Source: an uncultured Bacteroidia bacterium (GTDB taxonomy: Bacteria; Bacteroidota; Bacteroidia; Bacteroidales; Prolixibacteraceae). Taken from it: 18,360 bases of DNA. Shown in pieces: positions 6,585-15,700 of this stretch. The notes beneath the pieces were generated by a model. It ran no database searches, had not been told where the DNA came from, and worked only from the letters and a program-made list of their open reading frames with translations. The position numbers and the translations under genes were made by a program. Numbering within the stretch: the first letter of the stretch is position 1; every line of letters starts with the position of its first letter. The DNA is taken from the NCBI GenBank assembly GCA_903859795.1, contig CAIOOC010000893.1, positions 1 to 18,360 of the forward strand, in the 5' to 3' direction.

Positions 6585-8099
6585 TCAATTCTTCGCCGCT
6601 TTTTCAGCAACCATCATCAGTACATTTTTTTCATTCCATTCGGCGCAGTGACCTGCCATCGATGTGAACGAGATCTTTGCGTCAGATTTGGGATTCTCTG
6701 TTTTATCGAGGTACATTTTCAAAAACCGTGTAGCTACATTCGAGTAGAGATTATCCATGTCGCCGGTCCATATCCAGATCTTTCCCTGGAGTTTGGGACC
6801 CAGTGTTGACCAGTTTTTCTGAAGAACTTTCTTCAGGTCGTATTTTTCCCATTGAGAGGCAATAGCATGATCAATTTTCCCTGTAACCGGATCAAACATT
6901 AACGAGGGAGGGCCATCTTTCGCTTTAGGTCCGAAAACGGCATTGTATGCACCGAACTGATCTCCCGAATCCAGGTAATTATTGTTCCTTCCCTGTACAT
7001 TTTCGTCCTCGATCGCCTCCTTCATTGAGCCTTTCGGTTCGCCGTAAATGGTCCGGTATTCGGGTTGAGGATAATCAAACCTGTTGTAAAAAACAGTCTT
7101 ATCCTGATAAATATTAATCAGACCGTAATGTTCAAAATCAACTGGATCAGGGCTATACGACCATGCTCCGTCAAAGAGATCGGGATAAAAGATTTGTAAC
7201 CCGAGCACTACCCATCCACCTGTAGAAGCACCTGCCAGAAAACGTTTACCGGAATCTTTCTTGTAATGTACCTGTTTTTCAATTTCAGGGATGAGTTCCT
7301 CCGTCAGCGCTTTGCCACAGGGGCCGTTATTTTCTGAATCAACCTGATACGAATCGCCGTAAGGTCCCTGAGAGTCGAGAAAAACGTAGATAACCTGAGG
7401 TATCGTTTTCGAAAACCACCATTCGGAGAATTGTTTATCGGCAATCATCCTGTTGACGCCATCGTACCGGCCATTTAACCCCGGAACCCTGTAACAGATC
7501 GGATAAAATTTTTCTGGATTCTCGAAATACCCCGAAGGAAGCAGTATTGATGCCTTAAGGTACCGGGGATGTCCGGAGAATTCGGTAAGACATTTACTCT
7601 GGATAGCCACGGGCACTACAAATTTATTTTTAACGATCCGGAGGGGTGGAATCACTTTATTTAACCGGAGATTCAGGGTTACTGGGCCGGACAAATCGAC
7701 CGAATCGACACCACTATAGAGATTTCCCGGGACATTAGCCTGTCCATCGTCTATATTTTGCTTATATACAGCCTGATAATAATATTTCTTTGGAAGTGGC
7801 ACAAACGCATTTTCCAGATTGGTATGGCGGAGCTCCTTGTCTGATGCATCAAAGGTATATGTTGTTGACGGATCCCAGTTTTGTGGTGTAATTCCCACAG
7901 TCAGGTCTGAATTTCTCCGTGGCTCCTTCCCTGCCTCGGTCGTCATATAAATGAGTAATCGGCCCCCTTTGACAAATTCGGGCCTCATTTCAGACGAAAC
8001 AGAGACACCGGCTTTTAAAAAAGGAAGTTCCTGTGCTTTCAGGACAGAGACCATGGAAATCAGGGACGAAAGCAGGATAGGGATAATTAATTTGTTCAT
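6585..8099 (-). CDS. Secreted esterase of the Esterase D / enterochelin-esterase-like family
   Basis: This 504-residue protein starts at the ATG at 8099, which gives a clean signal peptide (about 1-22, ending LKAQ); an in-frame ATG at 8207 would add 36 residues before it, overlap the promoter candidates, and is less likely. Residues about 30-150 look like an N-terminal beta-sandwich, and about 180-500 like the alpha/beta-hydrolase fold of PF00756 esterases. RFLAGASTGGW (286-296) is the nucleophile elbow with Ser292, and SMAGHCAEWNE (480-490) supplies the probable catalytic His484. The acid is not certain; Asp447 or Asp449 (WTGDMDN) are candidates. Proteins of this type often remove acyl or feruloyl groups from polysaccharides; the substrate here is an inference from the neighbours. 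Confidence 0.8.
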   Translation of the reverse strand: MNKLIIPILLSSLISMVSVLKAQELPFLKAGVSVSSEMRPEFVKGGRLLIYMTTEAGKEPRRNSDLTVGITPQNWDPSTTYTFDASDKELRHTNLENAFVPLPKKYYYQAVYKQNIDDGQANVPGNLYSGVDSVDLSGPVTLNLRLNKVIPPLRIVKNKFVVPVAIQSKCLTEFSGHPRYLKASILLPSGYFENPEKFYPICYRVPGLNGRYDGVNRMIADKQFSEWWFSKTIPQVIYVFLDSQGPYGDSYQVDSENNGPCGKALTEELIPEIEKQVHYKKDSGKRFLAGASTGGWVVLGLQIFYPDLFDGAWSYSPDPVDFEHYGLINIYQDKTVFYNRFDYPQPEYRTIYGEPKGSMKEAIEDENVQGRNNNYLDSGDQFGAYNAVFGPKAKDGPPSLMFDPVTGKIDHAIASQWEKYDLKKVLQKNWSTLGPKLQGKIWIWTGDMDNLYSNVATRFLKMYLDKTENPKSDAKISFTSMAGHCAEWNEKNVLMMVAEKAAKN

Positions 8100-8131
8100 T
8101 TGCAAGAATGTGAATTTGAAAAATATTCGCC

Positions 8132-8139
8132 CAAAGATA
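8132..8139 (-). promoter_or_regulatory. Candidate -7 box for the 504-residue esterase gene
   Basis: The minus strand reads TATCTTTG here, an exact match to the Bacteroidota -7 consensus TAnnTTTG, 32 bases upstream of the chosen ATG at 8099. The upstream half is weak: the nearest TTG is 25 bases away. The site supports the 8099 start over the 8207 one. Confidence 0.45.
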
Positions 8140-8187
8140 AATAAATATTCAGGCCGGGAAATGGCAATCGGTACAAACAACAGGGAA

Positions 8188-8219
8188 TTTGGTGACATAT
8201 TGTTCAATTCATAACTTTA
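8188..8219 (+). promoter_or_regulatory. Candidate promoter for the lipoprotein esterase gene
   Basis: TTTG at 8188-8191 is separated by 20 bases from TAACTTTA at 8212-8219, seven of eight positions of TAnnTTTG. This would start transcription near 8226, about 50 bases before the ATG at 8278, and would face away from the divergent esterase promoter. Confidence 0.4.
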
Positions 8220-8277
8220 CCCGTTGAACTTTTAATGATGGTTATCGTTTCTTTAGTATTGTAAATAATCTTTGATC

Positions 8278-9135
8278 ATGCGCAAACTAATAATTCTTTT
8301 CTCACTGGTTCTTTTCGTTGCTTCGTGCAAAAAAGATTCAGTTACTTTGGTCCCAGCAGTTGTAGCCGTTAAACCTGCTACTTATTTGAATGTAAGTTAT
8401 GGATCGGATGCTGTACAAAAAATGGATGTTTATCTTCCAGGGGGGAGAACAGTTGCAACAACAAAAACGATTGTCATAATCCATGGAGGTGCATGGCTCG
8501 ATGGAGACAAAGCCGATATGACTTTTGTTGTAGACTCAATAACAAAAAGAAGTCCGAATTTCGCGATGATTAATATCAATTATCGTCTGGCAGTCTATGG
8601 GGTGTCGAATCTCTTCCCGACTCAGGAGCTGGATGTAAAGGCCGCAATTGATTTTTATCTTACAAAATCGATTGAATATCTGGTCTCAAAGGATCTTATT
8701 GTTTTAGGAGCCAGTGCGGGAGCTCATCTGGCCTTACTTCATGCTTACAAGAATGATCCTGACAAACATGTAAAGGCAGTCATTGATTTCTTTGGGCCGA
8801 CAGACCTTGTTGCCATTTGGAACCAGGGTTATTATCAGCAAATTGCTCTGATGGCAGCAATCGGAGCAGCCTATACCGATAATCAGGCAATCTACACCCA
8901 GTCGAGCCCGATCAATTATGTTACTGCCCAAAGTCCTCCTACAATTGCTCTGCAAGGCCTGGTCGATGATATTGTTTTGCCGGTTCAATCCACAACCCTT
9001 GTCGATAAACTGAATATGGCCGGGGTTTCAAATCAACTTGTCACATATCCCAATGAAGGTCATGGCTTTTCTGATGCAGCAAACACCGATGCGCTAAATA
9101 AGATTTTGCCGTTTCTTGCTAAGTATGTGAAATAA
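8278..9135 (+). CDS. Alpha/beta-hydrolase lipoprotein, BD-FAE-like carbohydrate esterase
   Basis: This 285-residue protein starts with a lipoprotein signal peptide whose lipobox VASC puts the lipidated Cys at position 17, so it is probably membrane-anchored. The hydrolase fold has the full set of motifs: oxyanion-hole HGGAW (69-73), nucleophile elbow GASAG with Ser146, acid Asp in GLVDDIVLP (Asp230 or 231), and His262 in NEGHGFSD. HGGAW with these spacings is typical of BD-FAE-type and related carboxylesterases, which de-esterify xylan or pectin-like chains. I chose ATG 8278 over a TTG two codons earlier because it starts directly with the basic MRK of the signal peptide. It is divergent from the other esterase and convergent with the GH106 gene. 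Confidence 0.85.
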   Translation: MRKLIILFSLVLFVASCKKDSVTLVPAVVAVKPATYLNVSYGSDAVQKMDVYLPGGRTVATTKTIVIIHGGAWLDGDKADMTFVVDSITKRSPNFAMININYRLAVYGVSNLFPTQELDVKAAIDFYLTKSIEYLVSKDLIVLGASAGAHLALLHAYKNDPDKHVKAVIDFFGPTDLVAIWNQGYYQQIALMAAIGAAYTDNQAIYTQSSPINYVTAQSPPTIALQGLVDDIVLPVQSTTLVDKLNMAGVSNQLVTYPNEGHGFSDAANTDALNKILPFLAKYVK

Positions 9136-9337
9136 GTGGCTTAAATGACTTTTTTGAGAATACGACCAGGTGATATTGGTTGAAATGTTATTGGCGACTG
9201 GCAGCTGGGCCGATCACTTCATTTAATTTGCTGATCCACAATAGAATTTAGTCATGGTTGATTCATAGATTGAAATAGAGCCGGAACCCAGATTCTAGCG
9301 CCTAGAAGCAGTACTTAATCTGCCAGTTAATAATCAC
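9136..9337. repeat. Convergent spacer with short repeated words
   Basis: The spacer between convergent genes contains GGCGACTGGCAGCTGG (9193-9208), a small inverted repeat TTCTAG-CGC-CTAGAA (9293-9307) and two direct copies of AGTACTTAAT (9310-9319 and 9340-9349), the second covering the GH106 stop codon. No long hairpin with a T-tract is present. Words rich in CTGGC/CAGCTGG also occur on the other side of the GH106 gene, which suggests a degenerate intergenic repeat. Confidence 0.4.
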
Positions 9338-12300
9338 CTAGTACTTAATATTCACCTCCTTAACCGGAATTATCTGAATAGGTCCTATAAGCCCTGATGC
9401 AGGCAAAGGTTTAAATCCAAATTCCCTCGGAGTCTCCGTACTTACTGTTCCGCTGCCAAATCTTGAAACAAGATCCGGAGAAACAGGAGGTGGTACTTTC
9501 ATCGCAGAAATCCGGTTAATAAGTGTATTGGTCACCTCAACAACGAGTTTATTTTCACCACCTCTGGCAAAACCTGTTGCCTCAAGCTTCTGATTGCGCA
9601 TCCAGGTCGTTCCAAGAAGCTGATCATTTAGACGGACCTCCGCAATATTCCCAACCTTTCCTAAATCAAGGAATAATTTAAGCTCTTTTTGGACGTATTC
9701 TGCAGGCAGATTAAAGGTGATTTCATACCATCCGGTTCCGCTGAAATTTCGGGTTGCAGGGTCCTCAATCCATGAAGAAAGTGATTCCATCTTTTTGGTC
9801 AGAAGTGGAAAGTTATCACTTTTTAGCTCCATATTCCAATCTCCGGAGATCTGGAAAGGGGCCGGGATTCCCAAAACTTCAGAGGTGATTTTCTTTTCCT
9901 GATTACCTGATTTTATTACGGCAAAATAGCTGCCGTTTTGAAGTGCCATAGCTTTTAACCCGGATTTCCCAGCCTCAGCAACCTCATTGAAATTTGTTTT
10001 TGTCACATAGGCTTCAGGTTCACCGGGTGAAAATTCGAGAAATAACGATTCATAGGGAGCCAGATTAAGTGGCACCATAATTCCATCCTTAACCTCACTA
10101 TAACTGAACATTGATGTGATTTCCCCCGTGAAAGGGTTCCATTTACGGATCACCTTTTTATGAACACGGAATGTCACCGGAATTGTACTGGGTCTATCCT
10201 GGATATTGGAGACAAAATAGATTTCTCTCTCCGCTATTTTCCGGTGAATAAACGTCAGACCATCATTTTTGCGTAAACCTTCAAACGCAAAATCGATGCC
10301 GAAATCGGGTGCGATATGTTTACGGATAGTCTCCAGAAAAGGATCCAGGGCACTGCTCCGCTTATCCCACCAGATCTGACGGTCGATGACATTCTTTAAC
10401 TGATAGGTTCCTCCTGCACCATATCGATTCATCACGACACCCTCCACTATCCCAGGTCCTGAAAAACCATAAGGATTATCCTGTTTAATCTCTGCCTGTT
10501 TTGGTCTGTTGAATAAATTTTCGGCAATTTCCTTCACCTGATTATCCGTATGTTGGTAATCAATTAACCCTGTCGATTTTTCAGGAATCCGTTCCAGGGC
10601 GATCACCACACCCCCTTTTTCAACATATTTCTCTATGAACTGCAGTGTCTTTAAAGGGATTGTTTCAACATTAGGTAGTATAAGAATCTTATACAGCATA
10701 TTACGGATTTTAATCTTCCCGTCCGCGATATTGGCAAGGTTCTGCAAGGCATCATCATTAATCAAATCGTAATTATATCCGTTTGAGATAAGCAAATTCC
10801 CCAGTTCTCCCCAATTAAACTCACGGGTCCATTTGCGCGGGTTCAATACATTTATTGCCCACTGGTTTGCCAATGGTGAATAAAGGGCAATATCTGGGGC
10901 AAAATCGCCCTGCCTTAGTAAAAAAGAGCAACGTGCAATGTATTCGGCAAGTTTTGGGTAATAATTCCACCAAACATTCTGAGGGTGGATATATGCAGCA
11001 AACCCAATCGAGCGTGAAGGCGAAACAAACCTTTCGGGAGAGAAGTTATAACCGTGATTATAAAATTTTGTGGCTCCTGCCAGAAGGTAGCCGTCGCTTG
11101 CGATCTTTAGCTCTTCGAGAGTTGCGCGGTAACGTTCCCAATGAATGAAGGTATAAACCTCTGCCGAAACCACCTTCCTTCCGTAGATATGAGCCCCCGA
11201 TGAAACATATTGCTTTGGTCCGATTCTGGTATCAAACCAGTCGGCGGCATCTTTTTCACCTGCTGTAATTTCCATCTCCGGGATATGGGTCAAACCCGAT
11301 GCTTCAATATTATCTGTATTAAACCCGTAAGCTTGTATTCGACCCTGAATATGATGATTATCACACCATTCCAGAAATGTTTTAAAGAATATATTTAATC
11401 CGGTTTTATGCAGGAAGTCATTTACATCATACCTTATCTTTGGGGAAATCTCACCCACATTCCACCAGACGGCAGGAAGTAGTGGCGTCAGATCGTAGCC
11501 TTTCGCTTTCCTGAATTCTTCCAACAGTCCGGTTGACCAGTTAATGCCGCTTGAGAGGTTTGCCAACTCGAAACTGTCAACGAATAATGATTCCACCGTT
11601 TTTCCAAATTCATCCCCTAAAGCAGCATAGATCTTATTTCCCAAAAAGTTGCAATAGTTCTCCATTGCCACTTTACTGAAATGGTCCACGGCATTGCTGA
11701 TTCCGTTTTTCTTTAGCCAGAACGCCATTAACCGCCACTCCCCTTCAGGTATTTTCCAGCTGATTGTTTTACCTATGACTGTAGATGTAAGGTTTACCAA
11801 CGATTTTTCAATGATCTTTCCGTCCTTGTCAAGTTTTCCTGCAATAACGGCAAGAAGGGTCTCATCGCCATCGAGTTTCGACGTATAATGCTCCCATGAT
11901 CGCTTCGTCTTAATCAGCCGATCTGGCAGGATACCGGTATAACTCTGATTTCCTGTCAGATCAGTAAAGGTTGGCACCATGTCCTTGCTCTTCTCCTCTT
12001 CCTTTACCCACACGCCCCCGATGATCCACCCAGGACCACCAAAATTCAGGGAGACTTCCATCCCAAGCCGTTTTGCCTCTTTCACTGTATGCTTGAGCAT
12101 TTCCATGAATTCATCTGACAGATAGGGAATATTTCCCTTCTCAAAAACCGGTCCCATAGTGATTTGCTCAACTCCGCGAATGCCATGGCTGCTCATCTGC
12201 TCCAGTTCATAGGTAATCTCCTCTTTCGAGACCGGATTTCCAGGCCACCACCAACGTGTATGAGGCCAACAATCAACCGGGGGGTTTTTAAACCCCGTTA

Positions 12301-12394
12301 CTAGTGGGTCGGTCCCGATTCCTGTGGGAATTTGGCCAGAAATAATCGAACCGATAGAAAGCAGGAACGCCAGAAGCAGAGATTTCTTTTTCAT
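9338..12394 (-). CDS. GH106-type alpha-L-rhamnosidase-like glycosidase
   Basis: This 1018-residue secreted protein (signal peptide about 1-21, ending ISGQ) carries the marker of the GH106 family near its N-terminus: FKNPPVDCWPHTRWWWPGN (35-53) followed by VSKEEITYELEQM and GIRGVEQI. Residues up to about 700 should form the catalytic TIM barrel and its partner domains. About 890-985 is a jelly-roll like the sugar-binding domain of GH2 enzymes (GTGWYEITFNLP, then LDLGKVGNIAEVRLNDQLLG and TLINRI). Known GH106 enzymes release terminal alpha-L-rhamnose from pectic and related glycans by inversion; I did not align the catalytic Glu residues. It is divergent from the beta-helix operon and probably periplasmic. 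Length is in the usual range for the family. Confidence 0.88.
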   Translation of the reverse strand: MKKKSLLLAFLLSIGSIISGQIPTGIGTDPLVTGFKNPPVDCWPHTRWWWPGNPVSKEEITYELEQMSSHGIRGVEQITMGPVFEKGNIPYLSDEFMEMLKHTVKEAKRLGMEVSLNFGGPGWIIGGVWVKEEEKSKDMVPTFTDLTGNQSYTGILPDRLIKTKRSWEHYTSKLDGDETLLAVIAGKLDKDGKIIEKSLVNLTSTVIGKTISWKIPEGEWRLMAFWLKKNGISNAVDHFSKVAMENYCNFLGNKIYAALGDEFGKTVESLFVDSFELANLSSGINWSTGLLEEFRKAKGYDLTPLLPAVWWNVGEISPKIRYDVNDFLHKTGLNIFFKTFLEWCDNHHIQGRIQAYGFNTDNIEASGLTHIPEMEITAGEKDAADWFDTRIGPKQYVSSGAHIYGRKVVSAEVYTFIHWERYRATLEELKIASDGYLLAGATKFYNHGYNFSPERFVSPSRSIGFAAYIHPQNVWWNYYPKLAEYIARCSFLLRQGDFAPDIALYSPLANQWAINVLNPRKWTREFNWGELGNLLISNGYNYDLINDDALQNLANIADGKIKIRNMLYKILILPNVETIPLKTLQFIEKYVEKGGVVIALERIPEKSTGLIDYQHTDNQVKEIAENLFNRPKQAEIKQDNPYGFSGPGIVEGVVMNRYGAGGTYQLKNVIDRQIWWDKRSSALDPFLETIRKHIAPDFGIDFAFEGLRKNDGLTFIHRKIAEREIYFVSNIQDRPSTIPVTFRVHKKVIRKWNPFTGEITSMFSYSEVKDGIMVPLNLAPYESLFLEFSPGEPEAYVTKTNFNEVAEAGKSGLKAMALQNGSYFAVIKSGNQEKKITSEVLGIPAPFQISGDWNMELKSDNFPLLTKKMESLSSWIEDPATRNFSGTGWYEITFNLPAEYVQKELKLFLDLGKVGNIAEVRLNDQLLGTTWMRNQKLEATGFARGGENKLVVEVTNTLINRISAMKVPPPVSPDLVSRFGSGTVSTETPREFGFKPLPASGLIGPIQIIPVKEVNIKY

Positions 12395-12443
12395 ACTGAC
12401 AGATTAAAACGTGTAGGTTTTATCGCAATTAAAACAGTTGAAA

Positions 12444-12517
12444 GCAGCTGGCTTCTGGCTACGTGAGACAGATAGCTTATAACCTGGTAGCAGCAGCTAA
12501 TTGCCAGTTGCTTTTTT
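12444..12517 (+). other. Long-range stem-loop followed by T-tract
   Basis: GCAGCTGGC (12444-12452) pairs with GCCAGTTGC (12503-12511) over nine positions with one G-T pair; inside, CTGGCTAC can pair with GTAGCAG with one bulge. Six T residues follow at 12512-12517. It looks like a plus-strand intrinsic terminator but has no plus-strand gene upstream, so it may instead be a repeat element or structured leader on the GH106 side. Confidence 0.35.
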
Positions 12518-12676
12518 AATGATGCCGTTTTTGATTAATACAAAGTAATCACATTATGCGACAAAACACTTCAGTTATTTTATCCCAATTCGATAGATAA
12601 TTAGCCTATTCAGGTATAAAATTCGTATAATTTCTCTAAATCGGTTAAAAAACTATATACAAAAGACAAAAACTCA

Positions 12677-12708
12677 TTGAATCGATCCGGCAAAATTAGA
12701 TATGTTTG
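12677..12708 (+). promoter_or_regulatory. Promoter of the beta-helix operon
   Basis: TTG at 12677-12679 and TATGTTTG at 12701-12708 are 21 bases apart. The second box is an exact match to the Bacteroidota -7 consensus. Transcription would start near 12715, about 44 bases before the ATG at 12759. Confidence 0.6.
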
Positions 12709-12758
12709 ACTTTTAAAACTTCCAATCTTCAAACTCATTCTCAACTGCAAACGTAACC

Positions 12759-15700
12759 ATGAAGATTTTATCGGGATCCGATTCAAAAAATGAATTTCAA
12801 AGGGGATTACGCCTTGTAGTAATACTTCTTTTTGCAGGCTTATTCACCTTTTCTGCCCATTCTCAAACCATGAAGAAGCCACGTGACGGCAAACTCCTCC
12901 GTGGCGACAAATGGACTCCGTTTTGCTATCCTGAAAAAGCGGATTTTTACGTTTCAACCAACGGAAATGATGCTTGGTCGGGAACCTTGCCCGAACCAAA
13001 TGCCAACGGCACTGATGGTCCGTTTCTGACAATTAAACGCGCTCAGAAAGGTGTCAGGGAATTAAAATCCAAGATCTTTTTCCCAAAAGATCCGCCGGTC
13101 GAAAAGCGCTGGATTGGATCACCTCATCCCTTAGGAAGAGGTAAAGACATTCTGGTATATATCCGTGAAGGCCAATATGCATTGCGACAACAACTCCTTT
13201 TTGAACCTGCCGATGGTGGGGAACGGGTTGAAACCAATCTCCCCACAGGTGCGTTCGAATACCACAAGCTCAAAGACCATTATGTTACCTATGCCGCTTA
13301 CCCAGGAGAGAAACCTGTTATAACCGGTGAAGTTCCTGTCAAAGGGTGGAAGAAGAAAGGGAATATCTGGACGGCAAAGTTTGATGCTGATTCAATAGCC
13401 ATGCTTGTGGTTAACGGTAAAAAACAGGTCCTTGCCCGCACACCAAATGAGGGCTATTTTACACCACCTGCTATTTCTGCCTTGACTGGAGAACTTTACT
13501 TTAAAAAAGGGGATCTTAAATCCTGGAAAGAGATGGCCGGTAATCGTGTGGTTATGCTGCTGCGCTGGCATACAGGGATCAATACTTTCACAAACATTGA
13601 TGAAAAAAACGGAGTAGCAACCTTTAAATCACCTCAGGAAGGGGTTGTCATTGTTCCTCCAAGGTATTATGTAGAGAATATTAAGGCTCTGCTCGATGCT
13701 CCGGGAGAGTGGTTCTTTGATAAGAAAATAAAAGAGATCAGTTATATACCGGCTACAGGGATTGACGATCCGAATCTGACAACAGCAGGTGTTCCAATGA
13801 TCAATCAGCTTATTGAAATACGCGGGAAATCGGGACAACCTGTCCGCAATCTGCGGATTTACGGATTAACATTTGAGGGGGTCATTACCGGACAAAATAT
13901 TGTGAGCCGCAATTGGGATGGAGTTGATGGTTCCACAGGAGTGGCAGAGACAAAGACACCATCGAATACTGCGATCAGCTATGAATATGCACATGCCTGT
14001 GAATTTGCGGATGGTGAAGTTCGTTCATGTAATGGAACAGGGATTCTTGTAAAGGCAGGGTGCTACCAGACAAGAATTTTGAAAAACAGGTTTGAGACAC
14101 TTGACGGCGGGGGCGTTTTTATTCTGGGTACTGCAAATCCAGGAAACGGACGCGAGATCGTAAGAGAGACGACCGTTTCATACAGCAAATTTTACGATTG
14201 CGGCGGAGTGAGTATATTAGCTTCTAATACCCTCATGACCAATATTTCACATAACTACATTACAAAAACAAGGGGACGATATGGTATTGATGTTGGCGGA
14301 TGGTCAAACCAGGAGGAGGCAATAGACGGAGGATATATTGTCGAGTATAACCATCTTGATGATGTTCAGCGCGATGCAGATGATTCAGGCGCAATTAAAA
14401 CTGCCGGGCTTACCTTTAATTCAGTGATCCGCAGAAACCTGATCCACGATGTCCGCGCCGGTTTCTTCAACGATAACGTAGCTTTCTGGTTTGATAATAT
14501 GTCATCAGACTGGACATCTGAAGAAAACATCTATTATAATCTGGAACAGGGCGAATGGAAGCTTTGTGCCGCGCTGGCAGAAGATAATAATTACAGGAAC
14601 AACTTTAAGATTGAAACTCCGGTTAATGCTCCTGAATTAATTATTGATGGCGATCCTGAATTTAAGGAAAGTGATCTTGTAATTGTGTCTGCCTCAAAAT
14701 CTGCGTCAGGAGTTGTTCCTTCAGGCAGTGTTATCCGGTTATCGGCCAATGTGTTCAATTCCGGTTCAACTGGTGCTGCCCCGGTCGAAATCTACCTGGA
14801 CGGCAAGGTATATGATAAAAAATTATTCCCGGTGATCAAAAACAACAGTCGCAAAATCGATTTTGAGATCCGGATCTACGAAAAGGGCGACCATCAGATT
14901 GCCATTGGAACAACTCCGTACCAGACGGTGAAAATTGAAGGTGAGAAACCATCTGTTGTATTTGAGGATTTCAGGCTTTCCGGCGACAGGCTCCTCGATG
15001 GCGAAAAGGTCAAAGCTACAGCAATAGCCAGAAACCTCACTCAGGAAGCCCAAAAGATGACAGCAAATCTATTTCTTAATCAGTCTAAAATTGAAAGTCA
15101 TTCCATTGAACTGGCGGCAAACGAATCACGGGAGATAACTTTTGAAATTGCACCCCCGGCGGGGAATCATCAGCTAAGGATTGAAAACAGTGCAGAAAAG
15201 AGCTTGACAGTTTTCGAATCGGCGCAACTTGATCTTTCAAAAATGGAAGTCCGTCAATATTGTTCTGCAAAAGCAAAACCATATGAAATTGAGGCCGATA
15301 CCAAAGCAAATAAATTTAAAATTACAGCTGGCGGTTCGGATTTTTACCATGCAGAGGATTCCTACGCAGCCGCCTATCTCAAAGGGATTAAGGGCGATTT
15401 TGTTGCTACTGTAAAAATCACAGGATTCGGTGACCGCACCCACGAATGGTTCCGTTCAGGGCTGTTTGTCCGCAACGATATTTCTCAAAGTTTTGATGTA
15501 CAGCCTGGAAGTAAAGGATCATTCCTCGTTTTCGGCACACCTGGAAGAGCCGGAGTTGAATATGACGAATTTGCCAACGGATGCATGCACAAAGCAGCCA
15601 GTCAGAATCTTCCCGAGAATTCCAAACCTCCGATCTATCTGAAAATGGTGCGTCATGGAAACAGCTTCAGTGGTTACGTAAGCCTTGACGGTCAAAACTG

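Larger units (their letters stand above)
12395..12758. other. Divergent intergenic region between GH106 gene and beta-helix operon
   Basis: This 364-base AT-rich region holds no gene. It contains a stem-loop at 12444-12511 followed by T6, and a good plus-strand promoter at 12677-12708. No exact TAnnTTTG box with proper spacing was found for the GH106 gene on the minus strand. Confidence 0.6.

Noticed and set aside
8100..8207. A 36-residue N-terminal extension of the 504-residue esterase from the ATG at 8207
   Set aside because: It would put an extra hydrophobic segment before a normal signal peptide and overlaps the candidate promoters; the 8099 ATG gives a standard start.
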